From the NCBI GenBank assembly GCA_023897205.1, contig JAHWDD010000003.1:5149665-5213664 (forward strand): DNA of 64,000 nt, given 5' to 3'. This document shows, piece after piece, positions 23,033 through 32,991 of this stretch. The first letter of the stretch is position 1, and each line of letters opens with the position of its first letter. The notes under the pieces were generated by a model. It did not search any database, had not been told where the DNA came from, and saw nothing but the letters and a program-made list of their open reading frames with translations. Made by a program: the position numbers and the translations under genes. This DNA comes from Exophiala sp. HKRS030 (Eukaryota > Ascomycota > Eurotiomycetes > Chaetothyriales > Herpotrichiellaceae).

Positions 23033-26000
23033 TCAATCCAGCGTGATGACCTCGGAATTTTTGGATATGCCTGAAGATCCCTTTCCACCTCTAATCGAAT
23101 TGGAAATCGAGGGTCGTTGTTTCATCGGCCCGTTCGGGATCCCATTCCCACCCGTCTGTTGCTTACCAGCCGCTTTGGGTCGGGATGTGCCATTTGGAAC
23201 ATTATCTTGTCCTGCGGCGGACTGTTTTCTTGCCTGGGTGCTTTGGCCAGGGGTTGCGATCGGTTCTGGAGGCTGTTTGACCCATGCACACATTACATCA
23301 TGAATCGAGGAGAGAAGAGGTTCAGGCTTATCTGCCACACATGCTGCAGCATTGTCAAGTGCAAGCCAACTCGATTTATTATCGGATCGTGCAAAAATCT
23401 CCTGGCGCAGTTTGATGCGTAGAGCTGGGGTAACATATGATGGTCTCGAATAGGACTGGAAATCTTCGAGTGCAGCTCTTACTAGCCACATCGGTTTGTC
23501 GGAAGTGCTGATGTGTTGTACGATTTCCAACCGGGCCAGTAGATGTGGTTGTGATTGTGTCCCGACATCTGCCGGAGCTCGTGCTCGTGTGGTGAAATAC
23601 TGGACTGCCCATGCGGCTACACCTCTGACAAGGACATGCACTCGAATGTCTGACTCGGGATTTCCTGATCTTGGTTGAGGATTTTGAGCGTCCAGTCCGT
23701 GCCTTTTTTGCAGACCCTGTAGGTATTCTACCATAGGGTAGGTCAATATCAACGAAGTCATGAAATTACCGACCTTCGTCGAGAAAGGTACTCGTGACGA
23801 CTGAAAGAGTTTGGGATAGTACGGGGCGAGATGTACATGTGGGTTGGTGTCAGGGGGGTAGAATTCGAGTTGAGGTATCGGTGATGCGGGACCAACTGTG
23901 ATTGTCACACCAAGTTCTGTTGGCCCGTCATGATGGTAGGAGATAGTAAAAGAGGAATTCGAGATTGCCTTTAACTTGAGCGCAGGAAGGCGATAAACTT
24001 GTTCCATAATTGCCAGACTCTTCTCCAAGTTCATGGCTTTGTCAACGATGGCGGGAACTGCTGCTTCAGATGTTGAGTTTTGTACCCGAATGGTCAAAGT
24101 TCCACTTTTTGAGTCAAGGTCGACATTATCTCCTAGCATGGACTTGTCCAAGCGATGTAGGATACGCTTGCTTGCACCATCTCGAATTCTGGCAATGGTC
24201 AAAACACGATCCGTTGCTCGATCAACTCCTCCAAAGCGCAGTCTGATACGTTTGGGAGATGTAGGCGAGGCCACAGCTACAGCGGCCGGTGGAATGGAGT
24301 CTTGCAAAGCATGTAACTGGTCTGCAAATGTCGGTTTTGACATGTCGAGTTCAAAGGTCAACTCAGGGAGTGCAAAGTTCTGCTCGAAGATCGGGAATGG
24401 GGGTAGGTCAAACTTCGTCTTTGCATCTCGCAAGAAGTCGACGTTGCGCTGCAAGCAGATAACTCCAGTCGCATATTCTGCAAGTCTTTCGAAATATGCT
24501 GGACACAACCGTTCCTCGACTTCGATTTTCTGACTGCTCAGAATTTGGAATTGAGCCTGTGAAATCGTATTCGTGGTGGAAGTCCGCTGCAACAACCACC
24601 ACTTATCGCCATTCTGTCCATGAGTTACCACTAGGAAAAATCCTAGACCCCATTGAACCTGCCGCACAAGGTTGATTCGGATAATAGAAGGTCCGAATAG
24701 TGTCTTTATTTCAGCCTGCGTGAGCCTGAAAGCAGGTAATGATTCCCAGCTTGTACCTGCAATAGCAGCAAGAATGGCAGCCTCCATGACGCTGCATCTG
24801 AAGTTTAGTAGTTTTGACACGACTTCGTCCGCCACGTTGTAGACGCGATTGATCTCATACTGCAATCGTTCACTCCGTTCGCTAACAGGGCTCACCACCA
24901 GATTCCCGCTTACAGCATCGACCTTGATTGAGAGCTGTGATTTCTGAGATAACTGCATCGTCAAAGAACACTCGTCAGGGTCATCTTCGGATGCATCCTG
25001 TTGCAAGGCTAATTCGCCGTCACCAAAAAGAGGTGCAAGGATCAATTTGTCGTAGATGCTGTCGAGTAGCTGTGTGGAATGCTGCGCGATGACTTGACGA
25101 AGTATATCCTCGAACGAGAGTCTGGAATCATCTAACCACAATTGCAAAGAATCAACTTTTTTGCCGTTGCGCATCCATTTAACCTCGAGACTCGGAACTG
25201 GATCTTTTCCGGGCGTGTGTCCGACGTCTGTCCCGCTTGAGATACCGAATTCAATCCAGCTCTTGGTCGACTGTCTCTCCGTCCAGTATTGTATGACAAG
25301 ATTTCTACGAATCATTTCCACACGTAGATTCCCGGCCCACTGACCTCGAGACAACTCCAGTGCTTGTCTGTGATATTCGGCCAGTTTGTAGGATAAAGTC
25401 AGCTCGTGGAGAAAGAGGTAACAACCATTGAGTCCATCTCGGTCGATATTGGAGTTCGCAAGCCGCTCAATCTCCGAGTGTAAAGCATCATTGACGGCGG
25501 GCGCCGGCGAGAAGGCAAACCGAAAATCCACCATGCGAAACTGCGCATCCTCAGCCTCGCTTAGTATTGAAACATCAAGTTCAAATTCGTTCGAGACCGT
25601 GAAAGTGGCACGGCCATCGTGAACTCGAAAGCGACGAAGTTGGGACGGGAGATTGGTGGCCAGCGAAAGCTTTACACTCAGTGCGTGGTCCAAGTTTCTC
25701 AGAAATCGGACAATCTGCTTGGTTGAAAGGTCTTTTTGCGATATGTATCCCAATGTGGGAAATTGGGCGACCTTTCCCTTCGAAAGAACCTCTGCGGCTA
25801 CCTTGAGATCAGGGTTAGGAACTTGGAATCCGGCAGAATCTTGCTTGAGCAATGCTAAAGACGAAATGGCGTTCCAATATGCCTGGCGGCGACGCATCAA
25901 CCAGAAGTTGATCGAAATGGTCTTGCTGACTTGGTCCACATGTTTGCTCCAGTCTAGGAGCACCAACAATTTTATGAAATCCGCCTTCTGCTCATTGGCA

Positions 26001-26458
26001 AATTTCAACAGCCGATCCTTCTTGTCCAGGTTTGCTTTTGTCTGATTATTCGGGAGGTTGTTTGCAAAAGTCTTGGTCTGTTCTGGAGGAAGTTGGGGGA
26101 CTTGAATCTCGGCCAGCTGTCCTACAAGATTGGACAAGCCATTCCAACACATTTGAGAAGTTCGACTGATCAGCGCCGCCATCGGCAGATAACTGTCCTT
26201 GGGTACCAGTTGTAGGATTTCCTGAGACGCTTGCTCGAGGCCATTCGCGACATCCCGCAGCGGATCAGCGCCGGAAATTGGACCTGCGACATGCTGGCCA
26301 TTGACTGGAAGTTTCGAATCTTCGTTGGTTGAGGCAGAAATAGACTTGAGGTTTTGCGCTTCCTTGAGCAGCCCTATATCCGAGGTTGAACTCGCGAGGG
26401 AGTGTTGAACGCCATTAGGAATGCGCTCGCCATTGACCATGGGCCTATCCCCGTTCAT
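23033..26458 (-). CDS. MED14: Mediator complex subunit 14 (tail)
   Basis: A large intron-free gene of 1141 residues. MED14 (Rgr1) is the backbone subunit linking Mediator head, middle and tail, and is needed for RNA polymerase II transcription in the nucleus. The MED14 N-terminal region is recognisable at about residues 90-200. It includes LPMAALISRTSQMCWNGLSNLVGQLA, then LLKFANEQKADFIKLLVLLDWSKHV and SINFWLMRRRQAYWNAI. The length suits filamentous fungal orthologues. The frame is open upstream to a TTG at 26539, but the first ATG is at 26458 (MNGDRPMVNGERIP), so I start there. The C-terminal 80 residues are Pro/Gly/Ser/Asn-rich and probably disordered. It is divergent from ATG22. Confidence 0.94.
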   Translation of the reverse strand: MNGDRPMVNGERIPNGVQHSLASSTSDIGLLKEAQNLKSISASTNEDSKLPVNGQHVAGPISGADPLRDVANGLEQASQEILQLVPKDSYLPMAALISRTSQMCWNGLSNLVGQLAEIQVPQLPPEQTKTFANNLPNNQTKANLDKKDRLLKFANEQKADFIKLLVLLDWSKHVDQVSKTISINFWLMRRRQAYWNAISSLALLKQDSAGFQVPNPDLKVAAEVLSKGKVAQFPTLGYISQKDLSTKQIVRFLRNLDHALSVKLSLATNLPSQLRRFRVHDGRATFTVSNEFELDVSILSEAEDAQFRMVDFRFAFSPAPAVNDALHSEIERLANSNIDRDGLNGCYLFLHELTLSYKLAEYHRQALELSRGQWAGNLRVEMIRRNLVIQYWTERQSTKSWIEFGISSGTDVGHTPGKDPVPSLEVKWMRNGKKVDSLQLWLDDSRLSFEDILRQVIAQHSTQLLDSIYDKLILAPLFGDGELALQQDASEDDPDECSLTMQLSQKSQLSIKVDAVSGNLVVSPVSERSERLQYEINRVYNVADEVVSKLLNFRCSVMEAAILAAIAGTSWESLPAFRLTQAEIKTLFGPSIIRINLVRQVQWGLGFFLVVTHGQNGDKWWLLQRTSTTNTISQAQFQILSSQKIEVEERLCPAYFERLAEYATGVICLQRNVDFLRDAKTKFDLPPFPIFEQNFALPELTFELDMSKPTFADQLHALQDSIPPAAVAVASPTSPKRIRLRFGGVDRATDRVLTIARIRDGASKRILHRLDKSMLGDNVDLDSKSGTLTIRVQNSTSEAAVPAIVDKAMNLEKSLAIMEQVYRLPALKLKAISNSSFTISYHHDGPTELGVTITVGPASPIPQLEFYPPDTNPHVHLAPYYPKLFQSSRVPFSTKVGNFMTSLILTYPMVEYLQGLQKRHGLDAQNPQPRSGNPESDIRVHVLVRGVAAWAVQYFTTRARAPADVGTQSQPHLLARLEIVQHISTSDKPMWLVRAALEDFQSYSRPSYVTPALRIKLRQEIFARSDNKSSWLALDNAAACVADKPEPLLSSIHDVMCAWVKQPPEPIATPGQSTQARKQSAAGQDNVPNGTSRPKAAGKQQTGGNGIPNGPMKQRPSISNSIRGGKGSSGISKNSEVITLD

Positions 26459-28003
26459 ATTGACGCGAAATATACCATCAGATGCTGCATGGCCGGCACA
26501 CTTTGAAGCGCGCTCGTGTGGCCGACCAGTGAAGTCCAACTCAAAACCTCCGTACGACTTTTGTCTAACAAACCAACTTGTTGGTAGAGGTTAGAGGAAT
26601 AGTAGGGTGGAGGGTGTCAGGATCTCTCTTTTCGTTCACAAGATGTCGAAACAGGAGCGGTGGGACCGAGGGGTATGAGGAGTCGAGTGGTGGCGTAGAA
26701 CAATAGGAAGGCCAACAGCGAAGAAGGGAGGAGGATCGAAGGCTGCGGCAGTGCCGCTGGATAAATTTGCGGAGATCAATATGAGTTGCTTTTCTGTGGA
26801 GTAAAGGAAATCTTCAGATGCTTCGAGTCGGATGGCAAGCAGATCTAGACGTTGAAGTATGTGAGCGAAGCCGTAGTAGAGGATGAAGTGGTGGTTGTTT
26901 GGTATTTGTGGTGGTGTGAATTGCGAAGGGTTTGATTGCGGGTGATGAATGACAACGCGCGGAAAGTCGGCTGGTCAAAGCAAGAGGCACCAGCAAATAG
27001 ACCAAACCAGGGTTTGCTTTGAGGCTCTCGCTTGGACCGCACAGCAATTGGACTGCGACAAGTGTCAGCTCGATCAGGTCAAAGGTCAAGAGCGGCGAGA
27101 AACGTGTTTTGGGAGGGTTGAGTGGAGGAGGAGACGAGGCACAAGGCAAGACGGGAAGATGCAGGCGAAGAGCCAGACGAACCACCAAAAGCGGCAGGCC
27201 AAATATCCGTATTAGTGCAGGCATACGGTTCTCATCCTCCGTACTCGTAGTCGTACTGATACGAAGTACTGAATAGTCCGTATGCCCTCAACAATAGGGA
27301 GTGAACGTTTTCATATACTCGCCACAGGTGGCAGAGTTCCTCTATGATTGTCATTAAATTGAGTTAAAACGGACATGAAAATCCACACTTTGAGCACTCT
27401 GTTTCATTGCCGTTTTCCTGGTTAAACATGACCTTGTTGGTACCGTCAGTGAGTAGCCCAAAGGGTGACTAAGCTATCTATCTGTACTCCATCCCATTAT
27501 CATCTATGGAGCCTGGTTGAGCGCGAATTGTTTGTTTATTCGATTACTCTCGTACTCCGAACCAAGGACATGTCTAGCTATTTTCACTATTGACATATAT
27601 GGAGTTCCTCTGTGACAACGCTGACATGGATTGGTTGAAGACCCTGCAGTAAGCACCAGGCGGTGGCAGGCGTGTCACTATTAAGGGAAGGACTTTGGGG
27701 GTCCAAACACAATGGTCAGAGCCCGCCAATCGTCATGCGCAACACTGGCACTCCTCCGCGCACTTCGCATATAACACCCAGCATCTGTTGATCATGCATT
27801 GTACATCCTGATCTCGAAGAGCTTCTCCCAGATCTCCTCTAACACTCCCAATTGCATAGGTCCCCAGGCATGAAGAGTCAGGATCCTCTACGCGCCCCTT
27901 GTTACTCCTTGAGAACTCGCACTACAGAGCGAGTATAGCATCCCCTTCACCGTCCGACGAAGCCGATGACGAGGACTCCTCTTGGGGGGTTCCGGATTCC
28001 GAG
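26459..28003. other. Divergent intergenic region between MED14 and ATG22
   Basis: About 1.5 kb with no supported gene. Frames at 26814-27276 are compositionally biased shadows on both strands. Near-copies of the recurrent TACTCCGTA motif occur at 27238-27246 and 27552-27560. The upstream part of ATG22 may include untranslated or extra coding exon sequence near 27870-28000. Confidence 0.4.
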
Positions 28004-29882
28004 ATGGACGATTTAGCAGACATGGAAGACGAGAGGAGATATGCTGATGAGGATACCCGACCGACGAGCGAGAAAGAGCTATGGGGATGGTACTCCTATG
28101 GCTGGGCGGCGGAGGTGTTTGCAATCTGCGCCATGGGTAAGTGTGATAGCCGATGATAAGAAAGAAAGAGCGGAAGACGCTGATTCTGCTAAATAGGATC
28201 CTTTCTTCCCATAACCCTTGAGCAACTCGCCAGGGACCAAGGCGTGCTTTTAAAAGACAAGACAACACCATGTCGCGCAGGCTGGCAGACGGACCATGGC
28301 ACGACACCCAATGCCACTATCTTCGACGAGCCTAAGCACCGGCACAACGAGTTGCCAGCTTGTGTGATCTACTTCCTCGGGATCGAGATCAATACTGCAA
28401 GCTTCGCCATGTACACATTCTCGTTCAGTGTCCTGATCCAGGCACTGCTGATCATCAGCATGTCAGCCGCTGCCGACCATGGTCGGTTTAGAAAGACGTT
28501 TCTGCTGGCCTTTGCCTTCACTGGAGCCATAGCAACCTCCTTGTTCATCGGCGTCGTACCCAGCGTATACCTTTTGGGGGCCTTGTTTGCCATTATAGCA
28601 AACACGTGCTTTGGCGCATCTTTTGTGTTGCTCAATTCCTTCTTGCCACTCTTGGTGCGCCACCATCCCTCCATCGCCCGCGAAGCAAGGCAGGATAGGT
28701 TACCAGAGGACGATAATGACTACCACGAAGATGAAGACCGCAACTCGACATCTGCTTTGTTGCCACAAAATCGACCTGACAACGCGCCGCCTGCTGAGGA
28801 ATCACCCGCAGCTATTTCTCCTGAGCTCAAGCTCTCTACAAGAATATCTTCGAATGGCATTGGCATTGGCTATATCGCGGGATTATTTGTACAGACTGTT
28901 TCGATCCTGATTGTCGTTGCCACCGGATCTACCACGTTCTCGTTACGCCTGGTTCTGATGGTGGTCGGGCTTTGGTGGTTTGCTTTCAGTATACCGGCAG
29001 CTATATGGCTACGGCCTCGACCTGGACCTCCACTGCCAGATGAAATGAAGGGTCGTTACGCTTGGATTGGATATGTCACATATGCCTGGAAAGCACTTTT
29101 TAAGACAATCGGCCATGCTAGGAAACTCAAAGACATAGTGATTTTTCTTTGTGCGTGGTTTCTGCTCAGTGATAGCATTGCCACCGTGAGCGGGTAAGTG
29201 ACCATGCTACCTTTTCATGGCGACACACTGACCATAATGCAGAACTGCTGTGTTGTTTGCGAAAACAAGTCTGGGCATGAAAACCGAGGCCCTGGGCTTG
29301 ATTAATGTGATTGCAACTATCGCTGGTGTACTCGGAGCATTTTACTGGAGTTTCCTTTCACGCATCTTCAATCTGCGCGCATCACGAACAATCGTGGCAT
29401 GTATCTGTTTGTTTGAGATCATACCATTATACGGCCTATTGGGCTTCATCCCTGCGGTCAAGAGGTATGGTGTCTTCGGACTTCAACAGCCATGGGAGAT
29501 GTACCCTCTTGGTGCAATATATGGTTTTGTGCTTGGAGGGTTGTCATCTTACTGTCGCGCATTTTTTGGGGAATTGATTCCGCCTGGGTTCGAAGCAGCA
29601 TTTTATGCCCTCTATGCTATTACCGACAAAGGATCGAGCATTTTTGGACCAGCTATTGTCGGAGCTATTACGGATCGATACGGCGAGATTCGACCTGCAT
29701 TCGTGTTTTTGGCCGTGCTCATCTTCCTCCCACTTCCCCTGATGTTACTGGTCGACGTCGACCGTGGCAAGGCCGATGCATATCAGATGGCACTGGAGCT
29801 GGAAGGGCATCGAAAGGGCCAGGCCGAACGTGCCAGATATACTGCAGTACCGACTATTGTATTATCAGAAGAGGAGGACTGA
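28004..29882 (+). CDS. ATG22: Autophagy-related vacuolar amino acid exporter
   Basis: ATG22 sits in the vacuolar membrane and releases amino acids made by breakdown of autophagic bodies. The model has exons 28004-28136, 28197-29193 and 29243-29882, giving 589 residues. The family entry segment [23 protein letters not shown] is at about residues 18-40. Splicing joins it to [15 protein letters not shown]. The long hydrophilic loop after helix 4 (about residues 190-240) and about ten to twelve membrane helices fit the family. [21 protein letters not shown] spans the second junction. The start at 28004 is the first in-frame ATG. The same frame stays open upstream to 27860 with no ATG, so a missed 5' exon is possible. 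Confidence 0.93.
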
Positions 29883-30543
29883 GATCAGTAAGATCAGTTG
29901 TGATTATTGTGGCTAAGTTATAGGGAGTGAATAGTCATCATTTGCTTAGAAATACATCCTCGGTCGGTCAAAGGGCTCTCGAATGGACATTTTGAGGGTG
30001 CTGTGCCTCTTCAGTCCTGCCTTTTAGGGTGAGAGGTGGCTAGATGCTGACCTTGAGATAATGACGAGGTGGACTTTGACACGATTGCTTTGCTGCCCTC
30101 AATGGTCTACTAATCTGTGTATATCAACAGTATCCGTACACATCAAAGAATATCCGTACGTTTTCTGTAGATGTCCAGCCCCTCATGCGCGTACCTGGTT
30201 TGGCGTTTCAGGGGCCGTTGTCACTTTGCGTAAAGCATTTAGGGGGGAGACTAGTGCCTATGGAGTCCTGTACAGTATGGAGTAATTGGTGATCGGTAAC
30301 CAGGGCGCGTACTGTACGAGTAGTTGACACCTCTCCTCATTGTTCACTGCTCGCGGATCTTTGCTTCACTGGTTGCCGCATTGTATTGTCGCTGAGAGGC
30401 CCGAGTCTGCTCACCATAAAAATCCCCTGAGGCGACGCATTATCTGTCCTTCAAACTGCTCATCTTCTTTTTTGCAACACCTTCTCTATTCTCTTTCCTT
30501 TCCCTGCGCATTCATACCCCGTCACTAATTTTGATCCATCATA
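29883..30543. other. Intergenic: PDI promoter
   Basis: No gene is supported in 661 bp. A CT-rich stretch at about 30445-30540 directly precedes the PDI start and resembles the pyrimidine-rich leaders of strongly expressed fungal genes. Confidence 0.4.
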
Positions 30544-32343
30544 ATGCGCACCTTCGCTTCCCTGGCTGCGGCCAGCCTTGCCCTCGCTAGGCTTGTATCA
30601 GCAAGCGACGTTCACGACCTCAAGACCGACAACTTCAAAGACTTTGTCTCCGAGCACGATCTAGTTCTCGCAGAGTTCTTTGCCCCTTGGTGTGGCCATT
30701 GCAAGGCCCTCGCCCCAGAATACGAGGAGGCCGCCACAACACTGAAAGAGAAGAACATTCCTTTGGTCAAGGTTGACTGCACTGCCGAAGGAGAGCTGTG
30801 CAAGGACTATGGCGTTGAAGGCTATCCTACTGTCAAAGTCTTCCGCGGCCTTGAAAACATCAAGCCATACCCCGGCGCGAGGAAAGCCCCTGCGTAAGTA
30901 GAGCCTTACAGAATGCATAAGGCCACCTCGGAAGGTTTAACAAGGCTGGCAGAATCGTCTCATACATGACCAAGCAGCAACTACCCGCGGTATCTCTTCT
31001 CACCTCTGACACACTCGAGGAGTTCAAGACCACCGACAAGGTCGTTGTGGTAGCTTACATTTCCGCTGACGACAAAACGTCAAACCAAACCTATACCGCA
31101 CTCGCCGAGTCTCTGAGAGACGAATACATCTTTGGCGCCGTCAACGACGCTGCCGTCGCGAAGGCCGAGGGTGTCAAGCAACCAGCAGTAGTCCTGTACA
31201 AGGACTTTGACGAAGGAAAGAATACCTTTAGTGAGACTTTTGAAGAGGAGGCCATCACCAAATTCATCAAGACTGCATCGACACCCTTGGTCGGTGAGGT
31301 TGGCCCAGAAACATATGCTGGCTACATGGCAGTAAGTGTGACACACCCGGATATCCAGCTACGAGACTAATTCATGCAACAGGCCGGTATCCCTCTCGCC
31401 TACATCTTCGCCGAAACTCCTGAAGAACGTACTTCCCTGGCCGAAACCCTGAGACCAGTGGCCGAGAAATACAAGGGCAAGATCAACTTTGCAACCATCG
31501 ACGCGAAGGCTTTCGGCGCCCACGCTGGCAACCTCAACCTGCCCACCGACAAGTTCCCATCCTTCGCGATCCAGGAGACTGTGAAGAATGAAAAATACCC
31601 CTTCGAAGGCACCTCTCTTACCGAGAAGAAGATTGGTGCATTCGTCAAGGACTTTGTCAACGGCAAGATTGAACCCAGCATCAAGTCCGAGCCAATCCCC
31701 GACAAGCAAGAAGGTCCGGTCCAGGTTGTGGTCGCTCACACCTACAAGGATATCGTTCTGGACGACTCCAAGGACGTTCTCGTTGAATTCTATGCCCCAT
31801 GGTGTGGACACTGCAAAGCGTAAGACTTCCGCCCCCCTGAACCCCTCGAAAATGCATTGTACTGACCAATGTCCATCTAGTCTGGCTCCTACCTACGAGA
31901 AGTTGGCCGAGCTGTATTCTTCTTCCGATCTTTCTTCCAAGGTCACTGTCGCCAAGATCGATGCTACTCAGAACGATGTGCCCGATGAGATTGCCGGCTT
32001 CCCCACCATCAAGCTCTACCCAGCTGGTGCCAAGGACTCCCCAGTCGACTATTCTGGATCGCGAACCCTTGAGGACCTTGCAGCTTTCATCCGCGATAGC
32101 GGAAAGCACGGCGTTGACGGACTGGCCGCCAAGAGCGACGACGAGGATGCGATGGAAGGTGTTTCGTCTGCCGCCAGCGACACGATGGCCAAGGCTGCTC
32201 CGGCAGCAACGACTGTCGCCGAAGAAGCTGGTTCTGGTGTGAAGGAAGCCGTCAAGAGCGCTGTCAGCGAAGCAGTTGACGCCGCTAAGACCATTGTGGC
32301 CGATACTGATGACGGTGGTCCTCAGGAACATGACGAATTGTAA
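30544..32343 (+). CDS. PDI1: Protein disulfide isomerase
   Basis: A lumenal ER oxidoreductase that forms and reshuffles disulfides in secretory proteins. Exons 30544-30893, 30953-31331, 31383-31819 and 31881-32343 give 542 residues. A signal peptide covers about residues 1-20 ([17 protein letters not shown]). Two catalytic thioredoxin domains carry APWCGHC at residues about 50-53 and 384-387, flanking two non-catalytic thioredoxin-like domains. The protein ends in HDEL, the fungal ER-retention signal, after an acidic Ala-rich tail. The third intron falls directly after the second active site (WCGHCKA), a natural domain position. All expected elements are intact, so the assignment is firm. Such genes are usually induced by ER stress, but I cannot point to a definite response element here. 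Confidence 0.98.
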
Positions 32344-32349
32344 AACCAC

Positions 32350-32358
32350 TACGGAGTA
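32350..32358 (+). repeat. TACGGAGTA motif copy
   Basis: Exact 9-mer seven bases after the PDI1 stop codon, thus in the 3' UTR. Confidence 0.55.
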
Positions 32359-32615
32359 GAATGAAATTAACTACAGAGTCTCCAAAAAAATTAAAGAAAC
32401 CTGAGTTATGTACCATATCAAATTCACCGAGACTCGATACCACCGCAGCAATGAATAACCACACGAGAAGGCTCCTACCGGATAGGCAGTTTTTATCTAA
32501 ATCATGAAGACTTTTTTTGGGAACTACTAGAAAGTATTCATGCTGTCCTGAGTGTCTTGCTTTTGTCTCTTGCTTTTGTCGGTCCTCGCCATCCCATGAC
32601 AGAAAGTGTTTTCAA

Positions 32616-32624
32616 TACGGAGTA
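32616..32624 (+). repeat. TACGGAGTA motif copy
   Basis: Exact 9-mer in the PDI1/regulator convergent spacer, 266 bp from the previous copy and in the same orientation. Confidence 0.55.
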
Positions 32625-32991
32625 GTTTACAATTTTCGTTACCCAGTATCGGTGAATCAAGTCAAAGCCACCAATATGTCCACACTAAGATGACGATTGT
32701 CGAGACAGGGTTAATTTTGGATTCAACAGGTAAGTAAGTGATTTGTTGTTCATTCGCTCAATGTAAAAACATTAGTTGTATATTCCTGTACCAAGTGACC
32801 ACATATACCTCCCTGTCAGTACTGCGCCATGTTCGTTACTCGTCGCCGTGAATGTCCGTCAATACCCTCGCTAGTATTCCCGCTGTTATGAGTTTTCTCG
32901 ATGTATGAATAAATTCATCAAATCCGTCAATCTCTGTGACGGTCAGAGTATAGTGTCCACCTCTTTTCTTTATTGGGTGTCTTCCGTCCAA

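Larger units (their letters stand above)
32344..32991. other. Convergent intergenic region between PDI1 and a regulator gene
   Basis: No gene is supported in 648 bp of AT-rich sequence, presumably 3' UTRs of both converging genes. Two exact TACGGAGTA copies lie here. Confidence 0.4.

Noticed and set aside
26459..26539. 27-residue N-terminal extension of MED14
   Set aside because: It begins at TTG, with no ATG. The ATG at 26458 is the first in frame.
27870..28003. Extra 5' exon for ATG22 beginning at the ATG at 27870
   Set aside because: A GT/AG pairing can be made to stay in frame, but no convincing branch point or family match supports it.
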